Assembly: GCA_002189035.1 (NCBI GenBank)
Contig: NEEC01000004.1
Location: 4,092,001-4,156,000, forward strand
DNA length: 64,000 nucleotides
Direction of reading: 5' to 3'
Source of the DNA: Utricularia gibba
Taxonomy: Eukaryota > Streptophyta > Magnoliopsida > Lamiales > Lentibulariaceae
The notes under the pieces were generated by a model. It was not told the DNA's origin. It saw only the letters and a list, made by a program, of their open reading frames with translations, and did not search any database. The position numbers and the translations under genes were made by a program. Every line of letters starts with the position of its first letter. Position 1 is the first letter of the stretch. Of the stretch, positions 23,494-35,512 are shown in pieces.

Positions 23494-24608
23494 CGTCCAA
23501 TCAAACCCAGAGCAAACAAGAGCGCAAAAACATGAATCAAGAATACCATCTCCAATTCAGCTAAAATCTTTATGGAAATAAAAACCCCCTCGTCGTCATC
23601 AGGAGAACGAAAAGGAACAAACAAACCAAGAATCAGAAACAACCGCACATCCATATTTATAGCATCACTCCAAATCGACATAACTAACAATAGATCAAGC
23701 AAGAAACAATACTCAGATTCAAGAAAAACGGAACAGCACCCTAAAGACACTGGGATTGCCGAGAAGTTTTGAGGCAGGAAGAGATGTTCACTCTTCAAAT
23801 TTTAGAAACGGGCGCTCATCGTAATCAACACACCGGTTTATGTAACTCGGTTCATTCTTCTCTTCAAATGTTGTAAAATCGAACTAAATTTATTACAAAG
23901 AATTTAGATTAAATCCTTTATAAATTTACGAAAAATATAATTTTAATTATTTTACTTATAAAAAAACAATTTCTTATTTTTAGTTATTGGTATTATTAAT
24001 CTTCATTTTTTAAGAAAATTATAAAAGTGATCTTTGTGTTTTAATGTTATCCTCACTGTAATAATTTGATATAAATAATTTATACTGTTTTAAATAATTG
24101 ACATTAGTAACATTTAATTGTTTAAAAATTAGATGAAATTAATTCTAAGTAACCATGTTTATTGTTTAATAATGATGATTAATTATATTTATTATTTAAA
24201 CAGAATTTCAGGGGTTAATTATATTCAATAAGTTTAATTTTGAAAACTAATTATACCCGGAATCTTTGGGGATCAATTTTTAATGAGGACGAAATATACA
24301 ATTTATGTTAAAAATGATGACAATTTTTGCTAAAATATCAAATACTGAATTTTAATATACAATTTTCTCATTCTTTTACATCAATTTTTATTTAAATTCA
24401 AATAAATTCAAGTTATTATTAAGATATATTATTTCACGCAAGATCATTTTTAACATACTTCAAATGAGTCCTTAGCATATAATTAGTAATTGTAAATTTT
24501 ATTAGGTATTTTTGCAAGAATAAAAACCTCATCAAAAATATATAAATTTTAAAAAGGAAATTAGGAAAACAGCCTTGTTGTTTTCCGCTCATGGGCGACA
24601 GTCCAGAA
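23494..24608. other. Intergenic between divergent coiled-coil and sterol dehydrogenase genes
   Basis: The first 300 bases are of mixed composition and probably hold the coiled-coil gene promoter and leader. Bases 23880-24560 are AT-rich with no recognisable gene. Confidence 0.6.
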
Positions 24609-24683
24609 AGCCCAGTAGTTCTCTAACTGGGCTGGGCTTTGAGTCATTTACTTCATGCTTTCTGTTTCGTGGGCCGTAGCCCA
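24609..24683. promoter_or_regulatory. Cluster of five site II (TGGGCY) elements upstream of 3BETAHSD/D
   Basis: AGCCCA at 24609-24614, TGGGCT at 24628-24633 and 24633-24638, TGGGCC at 24670-24675 and AGCCCA at 24678-24683. TGGGCC/T site II elements are known TCP-factor binding sites in promoters of plant growth-related and housekeeping genes. The cluster lies 170-245 bases before the start codon, a usual promoter distance. Function is inferred from the motif only. Confidence 0.55.
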
Positions 24684-24852
24684 TTGGCGTGACATTTGTT
24701 TTATATTATAATATTGTTTTCTGAATGAATATGTGGATTTATTGTAATAAAAAAAGAGCATTTTGCATCTGAGTGGAGATTTAGCCGTCCGGCCCGGAGT
24801 CGGAGATCCAACCAGCGGAGCTTCTCTTCCACAACTCTCCGAATCTGCATAT

Positions 24853-27189
24853 ATGGGTAGCAAAGAAAGATGGTGCATGGTTACTGGTGGCAGGGGGTTT
24901 GCCGCGCGTCACCTGGTTGTAATGCTGATAAAAAACGGTGTGTATTCCGTGCGTATTGCTGATTTGGCGCCTTCCATCAAGCTGGAGGTGGATGAGGAAA
25001 ATGGGGTTCTGGGGGAAGCCTTGAAGTCTGGACGAGCACAATACATGGCAGCAGATCTTTGTGACAAAGCTCAAGTGCTCAAAGGTCAGTAGTGTGCGAT
25101 TTAGTTTCTGGAATTTTACAAGGTTTGGGCTCAGTCTCAAATGCTGTCAAATTCTATGTCATCGAGCCTAGCTAGGAGGATAGCTCACCCGATGTTATTC
25201 TTTGATTCGTTGTGCTATTTGGGTTGTGCTTTTTAATCGATGCTCCAAGATAAGCTCTAGTTTGATTCATAATGTAGACTTAGTTTGCTGGGCTCGAACT
25301 CTTTCTTGCATTAACTGTTAAATTAATCTCTACGACTATGCGTTTGTCATTTCAGCATGCCAAGGAGTTGAAGTTGTCTTCCATATGGCTGCTCCGGATT
25401 CCTCTATCAACAACCATCGGTTGCATTACTCTGTGAATGTGCAAGGTTTTGCGTTACAGACCAAAGAAAATTGTGAAAAGTGCTTCTTATTGTCTTCTAA
25501 CTGAGACTTTGATTTGAATCTTCCTACCCATGGCTCCTAGGAACACAAAACATTATAGATGCATGCATTGAACTTAAAGTAAAGCGGCTGATATATACAA
25601 GTTCCCCAAGTGCGGTTTTTGATGGAGTTCACGAAATACTGAATGGGAATGAATCATTGGAGTATCCTGCCAAGGTATATAATGTGTTTTCTTCTTTCCT
25701 TTGTCATTACGGATAATGTTTTAAGCTAAAGCTTAGCTTCTCTTTATCCGTATTGTAAAATGTGCCAGTGAGATTTTGATTCATCTGTCATCGTTATAAC
25801 CTATGTTTATATTTTTCTCTTCTGTTCATGCCTTATGCACACCAACTTCTCATTCCAGTGTTTAAAAACATAGGTATCTTATGGGTTGATCTTTTCAGCA
25901 CAATGATTTTTATTCAGCCACAAAAGCGGAAGGAGAGGCATTAGTTATGAAGTCAAATGGTTCAAATGGGCTCCTAACATGTTGCATCAGACCTAGCAGC
26001 ATCTTTGGCCCTGGCGATAAGTTGCTAGTTCCATCATTAGTTGATGCTGCAAGAGCTGGAAAATCAAAGGTGGATGATGATGGCCGCCTTTTCCAAACTT
26101 ATGGAATTACCTTTTACATTATGTTTTGTAACGATGCTGAACTATATTTAATCCATTTACATTCCTGTACTTGACATTCATGAATTAATGTCGTAGATAT
26201 TGTCTTTGTGTTGATATTCATGCTACTCAAAGTTTCTCTTTAATTTCATGTTGTTGAAAGCCCTCGTGTCTTATGTACTTTTTCTGGAATTCACAGTTCA
26301 TCATTGGAGATGGCAACAATTTTTATGATTTTACGTATGTTGAGAACGTTGCTCATGCCCATGTTTGTGCTGAGCGAGTTTTGGCATCAGAGGGAACAAC
26401 AGCAGAAAAAGCTTCTGGACAGGTGATTGTCTCTCTATCATGAAGTTCTCTTGAACATGAGGAATCTATACTTCTGATTTTCCATATCCATGCAGGCATA
26501 CTTCATCACAAACATGGAGCCAATAAAGTTTTGGGTGTTTATGGGTCTCATTCTCGAAGGTTTAGGCTATGAAAGGTAGGCTGCTACGCTCATTTGCTTT
26601 CTAATCTTGAATCCTGTCGATTTGTTGATTGATCCTTCAATAAATTAACCATATTCTAGACGCTGGAATATGCAAATTCATGGATCTTCACAACCCAATA
26701 TGATCTTGGTTTGCTTTAGGTTATGGATTCTGCCAAAAGTTTGCATATCATATGTGTGTATGACCCTCTGCAATATGCAGGCCCAGAATAAAGATCCCTG
26801 CATCTTTAATCATGCCAATAGCTTATTTAGTGGAGCTCATCTACAAAATCTTTGCGTACTTTGGTAAGAAAATGAAGGTTCCACAGTTGACACCTTCCAG
26901 AATTCGGCTTCTATCACGAAGTAGAACCTTTGATTGTTCAAAAGCAAATGCACTTCTTGGCTACGCGCCTGTTGTTCCCCTTCAGGTTCGCATGTGCCAC
27001 CAACCTATGATCCCTTGGCTAGATATTAATTTCGTCAAGCAAGCCGTTTGATGACTTTCTTGGAGTGTAATTTTTTTTTTCCCATTCTGATAAATATGTT
27101 CATATCTGCAGGAGGGCCTCAGGAGAACCATAGAATCATTCTCACACTTGAAGGCTGATGCTCAAACCGCATCCAAGAAACTGCAGTGA
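24853..27189 (+). CDS. 3BETAHSD/D1: Sterol-4alpha-carboxylate 3-dehydrogenase (decarboxylating), 3BETAHSD/D type
   Basis: NAD-dependent ER enzyme that oxidises and decarboxylates 4alpha-carboxysterols in C-4 demethylation of phytosterols. Eight exons: 24853..25084, 25356..25445, 25541..25674, 25899..26069, 26297..26422, 26496..26575, 26781..26985, 27112..27189; 371 residues, all phases agree. Rossmann motif VTGGRGFAARH at residues 10-20; catalytic Tyr157/Lys161 (YSATK) with upstream TSS at 127-129; RPSSIFGPGD and DFTYVENVAHAHVCAERV are typical of the family. It ends soon after the catalytic domain, so it is the short form without the C-terminal reticulon domain carried by the D2 isoform. The start is the ATG matching homologues; an in-frame ATG 90 bases upstream would add 30 residues without similarity. 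The 3' end lies about 0.95 kb before GLO. Confidence 0.93.
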
Positions 27190-28135
27190 ATCCACTGTGC
27201 ATTGAAGAACCTGCAGTGTGTTGCTTGTGATTTCTAGGGCTCTATGTGATGGTCGTTTGTTGAGGCTTCAGTCTGCAGGAATAATCCCAAACAAAGACCA
27301 TATTTTTTGCTTTTTTATATCCAATGGTGTGTGATGAGGCGTCAACCACAAATAATCTTACATTCTCATTTTATTGAAAATGACAGAAGTATTCTCTCAT
27401 TTGCATATTATTCACAGTTCTCTCAGAATACAAAATGATATTCTACTTGAGACTGGTTACATTGATCAAGATTTTGGTACCAAAGTTCCTATAGATTTGA
27501 TATTTTACAAAAGGAAAGTGAACTCTATATCTTTTCAAAGCATCATGAGATATGCAGAGTGATTTTGACAGAAAACACAAAAACAAAATCAAGTCAAAAT
27601 GGGACTCAGAAACTGAGGTCAAGTTGGAGTTGACAATGTTTACTGCAACAAGATTTTCTTGTTTGCAATTTTAAGGATTCACGGAAGAGGGTTGAAGCAA
27701 TATCTCTGTCCCATCTCATCTTTTTCTCCATCACTTTGATTTGATTTGATGGTTAAGATTGCAATCCAGTAAACAAAAGAAACCCCAGTTTTAAAAATTT
27801 CTCCACTTCAATTTCACCAAGCTTCTGCAACTCAAGTTACCCTAAAGAATATCCTGAGTTTTCCACAGCCCTCTACAGGAACCAAAAGATAACATGGTGA
27901 GGCTGTGGTTAAAAGTGAAAGCTGTGAACTTGTAAACCGATAATATTTTTTTAACAGTTGGGTCGTCCCAAAATCAAATCCTTTTTTGCTGTGCCTTGAG
28001 AAAGTTCCTTGTCTGTCACTCCCATAATAGAAGAATGCCATTACATTAGCTTCCTAACGCATCATTCATACCTCCTCATCCACTCCTTTTTATTCTTCTC
28101 GTTTTTCACATCTTCTCCAGGAAGAAGCTGAAAAG
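27190..28135. other. Intergenic: 3' region of 3BETAHSD/D and GLO promoter
   Basis: No gene visible. The last few hundred bases should carry the GLO promoter and leader (pyrimidine-rich just before the start). I did not find a perfect CArG box (CC, six A/T, GG) in this stretch. Confidence 0.5.
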
Positions 28136-29620
28136 ATGGGTAGGGGGAAGATTGAGATCAAGAGGATTGAAAATTCTAGCAACAGACAAGTGACTTACTC
28201 CAAAAGAAGAAATGGCATCATGAAGAAAGCTAAGGAAATAAGCGTTCTTTGCGATGCCAAAGTTTCTGTTATCATCTTTGCTAGCTCTGGGAAGATGCAC
28301 GAGTTCTGCAGCCCAACTACAACGTTTGTGTTCTTCTTTCCTTTATATTTTCTTCTTCTTCTTCTTTGGGTATCTTGGTTCTTGTTTTTTTACTTGAAAT
28401 TCCAATCTTTTTATTGTTTCTGATGCTGAAGATTGGTTGATGTGTTGGATCAGTACCATAAGCTTTCTGGGAAGAGGCTCTGGGATGCAAAGCATGAGGT
28501 ATATGTCAAAAGAAAACCAAACCCTAGAATTTTTTAAGAGAATTTACTGTACGGACATGAGGATGGAATATGTTGGAGAAAAATGTTTTCTTTAGCTTCT
28601 GGGAATCATTTAAAGGATGAAACTTTGGAAGATCCGTGTTGTATAGCTTCCTCTTCCAGCAGATCTGGATTTGACCTTTTTTTCTATCATTTCTGGGTAT
28701 TTTTGGTACTTTTTCTATCATATACATGCATGAGATGTTACATCTATGAACAGATCTGGCAAAAAAATGGCCCTCTCTCTTTCTTTCTATTTACTTGCAA
28801 AGCTCAGGAGTGAATACTGGAGTTTCTTAGCACTAGAAAAGCAAAAGCTCCATTGATTTTGTTTTGGTTCCTTTCTCCTTTCACTTGAGAAGCCTATGCT
28901 TCATGTCATGTTACTGACTGAAAACAGCATTTGGACAATGAAATCAATCGAGTCAAGAAGGAGAATGACAGCATGCAGATCGAGCTGAGGTTCTCATACC
29001 AGAGACTTCCCCTTTTTTTTCATCATGTTTTTATTCTTTGTGGCTCCCCTTTGTAGGCACATGAAGGGAGAGGATATCTCAACCTTGAACTACAAAGAGC
29101 TCATGGTTTTAGAGGACGCTCTAGAGAACGGCATGTCCGCTCTCAAGGCGAAACAGGTGCCTTCGCTTTTCCTCTCAAGCTATACTAACAGCTCCATGGC
29201 TGAATCTGAATTCTCTGTTGATGTTTGACAGATGGAGGTTGTGAGGATGATGAGGAAACATGTAACACAAACAAACTCTTCTCATTATTCTCTGTTATGG
29301 TGATTAAACTACTTTGCTGTGTAATTTGCTGACACGGGGTCCTGGCTTTCAGAATGAAATGATAGAGGAGGAGAATCAGAGTCTCCAGTTCAAGCTGGTA
29401 TTTGTTACAAGAGCCCTCTAGAATTTACAAACGCCATTCCTAGAAACTTGTGAATGTTTATGAATGTGGGCAGCGCCAACTGCAGCTGGAGCCCATGGAG
29501 GAGAACCTGATCGAGAACCAGGGGGTGTATGATCATCAAGCCATTGCGGACTACGAATCCCAGATGCCCTTCACCTTCCGCGTGCAGCCGATGCAGCCCA
29601 ATCTGCAGCAGCGTTTCTGA
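28136..29620 (+). CDS. GLO: B-class MADS-box transcription factor GLOBOSA/PISTILLATA
   Basis: Nuclear MIKC-type factor that acts as an obligate heterodimer with DEF/AP3 to specify petals and stamens. Seven exons: 28136..28323, 28432..28498, 28928..28989, 29057..29156, 29232..29261, 29353..29397, 29474..29620; 212 residues, phases all agree. MADS domain at residues 1-57 ([36 protein letters not shown]), I region, K domain from about residue 85 ([20 protein letters not shown]) and the C-terminal PI motif [11 protein letters not shown] close to the stop. The 30-nt exon 5 is, as I recall, the length characteristic of the PI lineage. The protein is very close to Antirrhinum GLO as remembered, which points to Lamiales. 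It looks fully functional. Confidence 0.96.
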
Positions 29621-31029
29621 GAACTCCGGACGCGCGCACGCTGCGACTGCTGTCGTCGTTATTACTAATACTGAGAACGAGCACTCTCGTGGCCTGAACT
29701 TGATTTGCTCGATCTGTTTTAGATGTTCTTCTGAACGCAAACGACAAGATGTTTCTTCATTTCATGCAACAAACGTAGGGGTTTCTTAACGCACCTTAAT
29801 CTAGAAACCACCAGTTTTTTACTTTCATTGATATAAAAATGGTTATTGTTTTTGCACGTATTAAAATTGAATAAATTCAATGAATTGTTCTTTTTTTAAA
29901 AAAAAAAAAAACTAACTAATTTTCATTTAAATTTATTATATCACTCGATATTTTATCATTGAGATTTATATAAAACTAATGATCTGTGGTTTAATTTGAA
30001 GTTGTATTTCAAATTATATAAAATAGAATCAATTTTAAAATTATATGAATAGAATTATTTTGAAATAATTTTCAAATATTCAATAAATTTAATAAATTTT
30101 TAAGTTAATCACAAAAGCTAAAATTTATGATGTTACTATAAAACAGTAAAAAATTAAAATCTTTAAAAATTATATAAAATTGATTCAAAAAATTATTGAA
30201 ACATAACATACCCTAATTGTCGTTCGCACATTCATATCTATCATATTTCGGATACTTAAGATCTTTAAATATATGTCTCAATTCCTGATGATCGAGATCT
30301 TTAGGGTCTAAATCTCTCTTAATATGACCACGGTATGTATTTTGATAATTTGAAAACTGATTTTAATCAAGGGACTGAAGGAATCCTGGAGCAGGTTGGG
30401 GTAGGTATTTAAACTCTGTTGGAAGGTTTCCTCTTTCATGTTCCAGAAACCCTTCCTTTCCGATGACGTACTTTCTGTTCCACCAAAAGACTACAAAGCA
30501 CCTCCCCTTCATAAAAATGAGAGCTTTTTTTCTTTCTTCTACGCTCCAAATTCCCTTCCTGTGGATCCTGCACCTTGTAAACTGAACCCAAAGGCTCTGG
30601 GTTATAGTTCTGTACGACGGAACCATACTTGAAACATGAAACAAAGCAAAGGGGCCTTGTGTTTCTAAAACCTGGTTGAAACCAAACCGAGAGCATTCGG
30701 TTATTGATGTGGATGATCGAATCATAGCTGAACACAAACAGAGTCTTGTTATAGTACTTGCGCCGCTGGCTCAAAGACAGACACACCAGACCGTGGGGTA
30801 AACGGGCAGAGTAATAAGTAAGCATCATAAGACTAGTGTAGTGCATGCTGGGCATTTGTTCTGCATGTTTATGTCTATGAAGTGTAAATTAACAGGTTCT
30901 TTATTTGGAGAATGTAATATGAATAGCCAGCTACAAGCACCAGAGACAGAGCCTTCAAATGGAAGACATGGTTTGGGGTTTTGAGATTCTGGTAACCTGT
31001 AGCGCAAAAACAAGATGATGATACCAGAG
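29621..31029. other. Intergenic between convergent GLO and QCR7
   Basis: Contains the GLO and QCR7 3' regions. Bases about 29990-30222 are AT-rich and resemble the right half of the element at 47.4-48.2 kb, ending likewise in CCCTAATT. Bases 30360-31000 have normal composition with overlapping minus-strand frames of 124-139 codons that match nothing I know; they are most likely QCR7 3' UTR or downstream transcript. Confidence 0.5.
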
Positions 31030-32196
31030 TCAAGGGAGGGTCCTCTGGTAAAGAGGCAACGCGCCAAGGGCTTCTCGTTCAGCTTGCTCTCTCTTAACCT
31101 GCAACGTCGAAGAAAAGGTATATGGATGTGCGGGGGAGAGATAAATCATGGTGTTTGTTGTTGTTTGACATCAATTTGCCTATAAGCTGGATTATCAATC
31201 CAATGATATGATCCCAGCCACCTGATTCCCTAAGAAGAGAGTGATTCTGAAAGCTTATGGCTTTCATGAAAAAACACGAGAACTTACCAGAGCCAGCATT
31301 GGCTGAAGGTAGGTCCTATATGGGGTCTGCAGAGCCTGTCAAAGAACAATGATTTTGTAAGTGCAACTAAAGAAACAATATGCAAAGAAAAATCCTAGCC
31401 GTCCATATCTGCAGATCACAACAGACGGCATTTGAATGAATGATGGTAAATCCATGCTAATGCTAGCACCCCATTATCCTGCAGGGTGGGAACTAATCAA
31501 AATTGAACAAAATCAGCTGACTTTGGTTACTTCGGGAATATCATCTCTGAGATACACTAAGAGAGCTAACAGCTACGTCTCCATGTTCAAGATGTTTACA
31601 GATGATATCATTCATGGTCAGCATGTATCGAGAATAAATGCCACAAGAATTCCCTATAGCAATTGTATCACACTTGATGTGAATTTTTATAAATGTCTTT
31701 CTATCCAATGAAAATCAGTGAACTCTTATTCTTTTCGCTTCCGCCCCACGTTGAGCAGGAGTTGCAAAATGAAAACTTTATCTAATCGCGTGAAATATCC
31801 ACGGATACGACAGCCAGTCATACCCAGAGCATGAAACAAAACATAAAAATTGAACGAATACCTGGAGATCTTCAGGAAGGTAGCTGTGCTTCATGGACAG
31901 GTCCATAGCCCGTTTAAGGCGCTGATTTCGCGCATCGACAACCTCCTTCGGAAGCCGACTCAGCGCCTCCTTGATGTCCAGTTCGTACATCGGGTCATAC
32001 AAATCATCAAGGCGAAGCCCTAATTTCCGGCATAAAGAACTCCTTCTATCATTCACAAATCGGCGAATGACAAAATCAATCTCACAAAAAGCACAATACC
32101 GTATTTCCGAAGGCGATTGGCGACTGCGTTCGAGTGAACTCTCGCCAGCGGATTGCGAGTTGGGTCGACGATCCATTTCGATGCGGAACCCCCCAT
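31030..32196 (-). CDS. QCR7: Cytochrome b-c1 complex subunit 7 (14 kDa, QCR7)
   Basis: Small matrix-side subunit of mitochondrial respiratory complex III, needed for assembly around cytochrome b. Four exons: 32196..32100, 32019..31862, 31335..31288, 31098..31030; 123 residues against 122 in Arabidopsis. The first exon encodes WIVDPTRNPLARVHSNAV and NRLRKYG. An 80-nt intron then interrupts the glycine codon before LRLDDLYDPMYELDIKEALS. Then come RLPKEVVDARNQRLKRAMDL, LQTPYRTYLQPMLALV and the conserved end ALGALPLYQRTLP. The first intron has no stop in one frame, so a plain ORF search reports a false, longer N-terminus starting at 32176. Confidence 0.94.
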
Positions 32197-33532
32197 TTTT
32201 TCACACTCTCAGAATTCTTTCACACCTCTGCGATTCCCAATCCACAAGTGACTTGTTCTCTATTTTTAATGTATATGTGAATAAATGACTTTAAGTATAT
32301 AAAATTTAATTAGCATATATTTTATATAATTATTTAAAATGTTAAATATATAAATTGTTTATTCATATCAATTTAAAATATTAAATATGATGACATCTCT
32401 ATTCTCTCGTCTCTAATATTGATACTTAATAAGTTATATAATTTTCATTAAATTTAATAATAAACATTTGATTTGTTTGAGTTTTTTAATAGTTTTTCAA
32501 TTTCAAATCCAATAATATATCATATGACACAATCTTCTATAAGAATTAGATTAATATGAGTATAATGATGATTATATATATATAATTAGAATAATTATAC
32601 TTACATACCAAATAACATAATTTTATTAAATTGATAAACCAACCTTCTACTTTTATATCAAACAATATCTAATAATTTTTTTGATTCATGGTGATGATCC
32701 TTGTATAAGAATTTATGATCATATTCATATCTCATGTTGATTTCAGTAAAGACACAATTTGCTGCCACTACCTCCTTTCAAACAATGCACATCGATCGAT
32801 CAGCGCTTCAATGCACTCCTGACGGTAGTCGTTTCATCCAGCATTTCAGAATAAGACACCTCCGGAGAAGACACCTTTCAAGGACATCATCGTCCTTGGC
32901 GTTCTGCATCCTGTTGGATCACAAGAGAACGGATCAAGGTCTGCATTAAACTAGTACGGTGACACTGCCCAGTTGAAATGGCCAACTTCTTCATACTCAT
33001 CTGGGCCAAGTTCTCTCTCCGCTGCATTCTGGGAAGAGCATGTTCCCGTAGCTCGCTGCCACTTACTTGGCCTTGTCATTCTGAGTAGCCAGCCCCAGAG
33101 CTAAGAATAAATCTAGTCTTTTCCCAGCCTGCAGGCTTTGCCATCGACAAATTATTCTTATGGGATCACAAGGAATTCAGTTCTCCATAACTTCGACGGA
33201 TTCCAACAGCTGTGTAAGCAAGTTTCTAACGTAAATTACAGGTCCGAAAGATTTATAGTGATGGCTTAAGAGTCCTTCATTAACCTGAATATGTCTTTTG
33301 TTGATGCTTGTACAATTACCGAGGCTACCTTAACGAATCCGAGCATACAAGATTATTTGAGTAGCGGGTAGACTAACGAACATCTCCTCATTAGGTTCAC
33401 CTCGGTATTTGCACAGGTATCAGTTAAAGTACGTACACAGGATCAATGAAAATACTCTAGGGCCAACCAATCTTACTTCACAAAGCATGCAAGTTTTTCG
33501 AAATATGGGAAACAAATACCTTACTGCAGTAG
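32197..33532. other. Intergenic: QCR7 promoter and PPR 3' region
   Basis: Bases 32197-32270 are the QCR7 leader. Bases 32280-32700 are AT-rich. Bases 32730-33500 have coding-like composition but no open frame over 75 codons and nothing I recognise; the part next to 33532 is probably the 3' UTR of the PPR gene. Confidence 0.5.
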
Positions 33533-35512
33533 TCACCAGTAATCACCACACGAGCAACTCCCACCCTCAAAATGGTGGTACCGATTTGTATCCCTCACTA
33601 TGATCTGACGTGCAGTAATCTCAGAAATGAGCTTGATGGCAATGTGGCAATCATCACACACTCTAAGGTTTTTGGTGATCCTGATTGGTGTCCCGGGCTT
33701 AGTATTTATAAGAGCAAACACTATAGCCAACTTCTCACTGTGGACTATCAAGTGGTTTTCTTTGTCTTCCTCCTCAACATCGTGCAGTGTGTTGTCCATT
33801 TTCGGAAGATACCCCGCTGCTTTCATTTTGACAAGCAGCACATCCAGTTGTTCGTAGATGGTGTCTGACTGGGGGTGATACCTATCACCAGCAAGAAAAG
33901 TGTGTACCTGTCCATGGAGTTCAACATTGCTAAGGCCAGGTACTTTCTTGACTCCTTTCTTTTTCATGATCGAGCGGACTAGCATTACGTCTCTCCATCT
34001 CCCTCCTTTGGCATAGATATTTGATAATAGAACATAATAACCTGACTGCGTGGGAGCCAGCTCGAAGAGGTGATCTGCTGCTATAACCCCAATATCAATG
34101 TTGTTGTAGACATTACAAGCATTTAGCAGGGCCCCCCAAACCCTGTCGTTAGGTTCCATTGGCATCTCCTTTATGTGATGATATGCTTCCTCCACTCGAC
34201 CAGCACGCCCAAGGAGGTCAACCATGCACGTAAAGTGTTCTAACCTTGGAGCTATCCGATATTCTTCTGTCATTAATCTGTAGAATCTACGTCCTTCTGA
34301 CAACAGTCCAGCATGGCTGCAAGCTGATAGAATCGAAACGAAAGCTACAGAGTCTGGAACATGGCCTAATGCCAGCATCTTAGAGAACAAGTCGACAGCT
34401 TGGTCACCCTTACCACTCCTACCGTATGCCGACATCATCGAAGTCCATGAGATGACATCCTTGACCAGCATCTCCTCAAAGACCAGCCTAGCTTCCACTA
34501 AACATCCGCATTTAGCATACATGTCAATTAAGGCATTCTCAAGAGGCAAATTTGGATGCATTCTCTTCATCTTAGCATATTCATGAATACGTTTTCCCAA
34601 TGAAACAGCAGAGAGGTCACCACAAGCAGGAAGAATAGAAGCCAAAGTCATTTCATCGGGCTCAATCCCATAAGCTTCCATTTCTAAATAACTGCTGACT
34701 GCTTTTCCAGGCATGGAGTTATTAACGAATACTGCTATCATCACATTCCATGCCACTAACTCCTCTTTATCCATATTTGAGAAAATCTTTTCCACAAAGT
34801 TCACATTTTCTATGCTAGTGTGTGTGACAGCAGGTAAAAGGCTAGCCATTGATCCAGGATCAGGTTTCAAACCTGACAACTCCATTTCTTTACACACTTC
34901 TAGTGCTTTATCAAAATGCCCATTTTGAGCATAGCCCGCCACCATAGAATTCCATGAAATGATATCCCTACAAGGCATTTCATCTAGAACCTGTCTTGCA
35001 TCCATCAAATTGCCACACTTTCCATACATAGCAACAAGACCATTACCAGTAAATACAGTTAAATCAAGACCCATCTTCAGTGAAGGACAATGGACTTGCT
35101 TCCCAAACCTCAAATTACCTGATGCTGAGCAAGCTTTCAGAATGCAAGGCAACGTGTAGTGATCAGGTATAACACCACACATTAGCATATTTTTATACAT
35201 CAAAATAGCACCCATGTAAACGCGATTATTGACATAGCTTCTAATCATGACATTGCAGATAACCGTGTTTCTCTCAGGAGTTGTGTCAAACACCTTGCGA
35301 CAGATGTCTGGTTTCGCGCAGGCTGAGTATGCCCTCATTAACTTGACGGCAAGAGAAGTATCTTGGTAAAAACTTGGTTCACAGACAATCTTTAAATGAA
35401 CCTTTTCAAGGGTCTTGATGTCTGGATTACTGTCAAGTATCTGTATTATGCGTGCCAGGAACTGTAAGCTCTGTCTGGGAGCCAAATGAAGTTCCTTTGG
35501 AGCTCGTAACAT
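33533..35512 (-). CDS. PLS-class pentatricopeptide repeat protein with E and DYW domains
   Basis: Organelle-targeted RNA-binding protein; DYW-type PPRs usually carry out C-to-U editing of plastid or mitochondrial transcripts. Single uninterrupted exon of 659 residues, usual for the family. Successive P, L and S repeats run from about residue 50 to 480 (e.g. MLMCGVIPDHYTLPCILKAC, VFTGNGLVAMYGKCGNLMDA, NALIDMYAKCGCLVEARLVF), followed by E motifs and the DYW deaminase domain with HSEKLA, zinc-binding CDDCH and a canonical Gly-Asp-Tyr-Trp end. The zinc and catalytic residues are all present. It matches the Arabidopsis protein At3g49142 from memory over its full length. The editing site is unknown. 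Confidence 0.95.
   Translation of the reverse strand: MLRAPKELHLAPRQSLQFLARIIQILDSNPDIKTLEKVHLKIVCEPSFYQDTSLAVKLMRAYSACAKPDICRKVFDTTPERNTVICNVMIRSYVNNRVYMGAILMYKNMLMCGVIPDHYTLPCILKACSASGNLRFGKQVHCPSLKMGLDLTVFTGNGLVAMYGKCGNLMDARQVLDEMPCRDIISWNSMVAGYAQNGHFDKALEVCKEMELSGLKPDPGSMASLLPAVTHTSIENVNFVEKIFSNMDKEELVAWNVMIAVFVNNSMPGKAVSSYLEMEAYGIEPDEMTLASILPACGDLSAVSLGKRIHEYAKMKRMHPNLPLENALIDMYAKCGCLVEARLVFEEMLVKDVISWTSMMSAYGRSGKGDQAVDLFSKMLALGHVPDSVAFVSILSACSHAGLLSEGRRFYRLMTEEYRIAPRLEHFTCMVDLLGRAGRVEEAYHHIKEMPMEPNDRVWGALLNACNVYNNIDIGVIAADHLFELAPTQSGYYVLLSNIYAKGGRWRDVMLVRSIMKKKGVKKVPGLSNVELHGQVHTFLAGDRYHPQSDTIYEQLDVLLVKMKAAGYLPKMDNTLHDVEEEDKENHLIVHSEKLAIVFALINTKPGTPIRITKNLRVCDDCHIAIKLISEITARQIIVRDTNRYHHFEGGSCSCGDYW

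Noticed and set aside
30363-30855. Overlapping 124- and 139-codon minus-strand frames
   Set aside because: No recognised domain or start context; position downstream of QCR7 suits 3' UTR or spacer.
31778-32176. 132-codon frame as the QCR7 start
   Set aside because: It reads through an 80-nt intron. The family N-terminus lies in another frame from ATG 32196, and the phases then close.
32734-32949. 71-codon frame between QCR7 and PPR as a gene
   Set aside because: No match, no promoter or splice context; composition alone is not enough.
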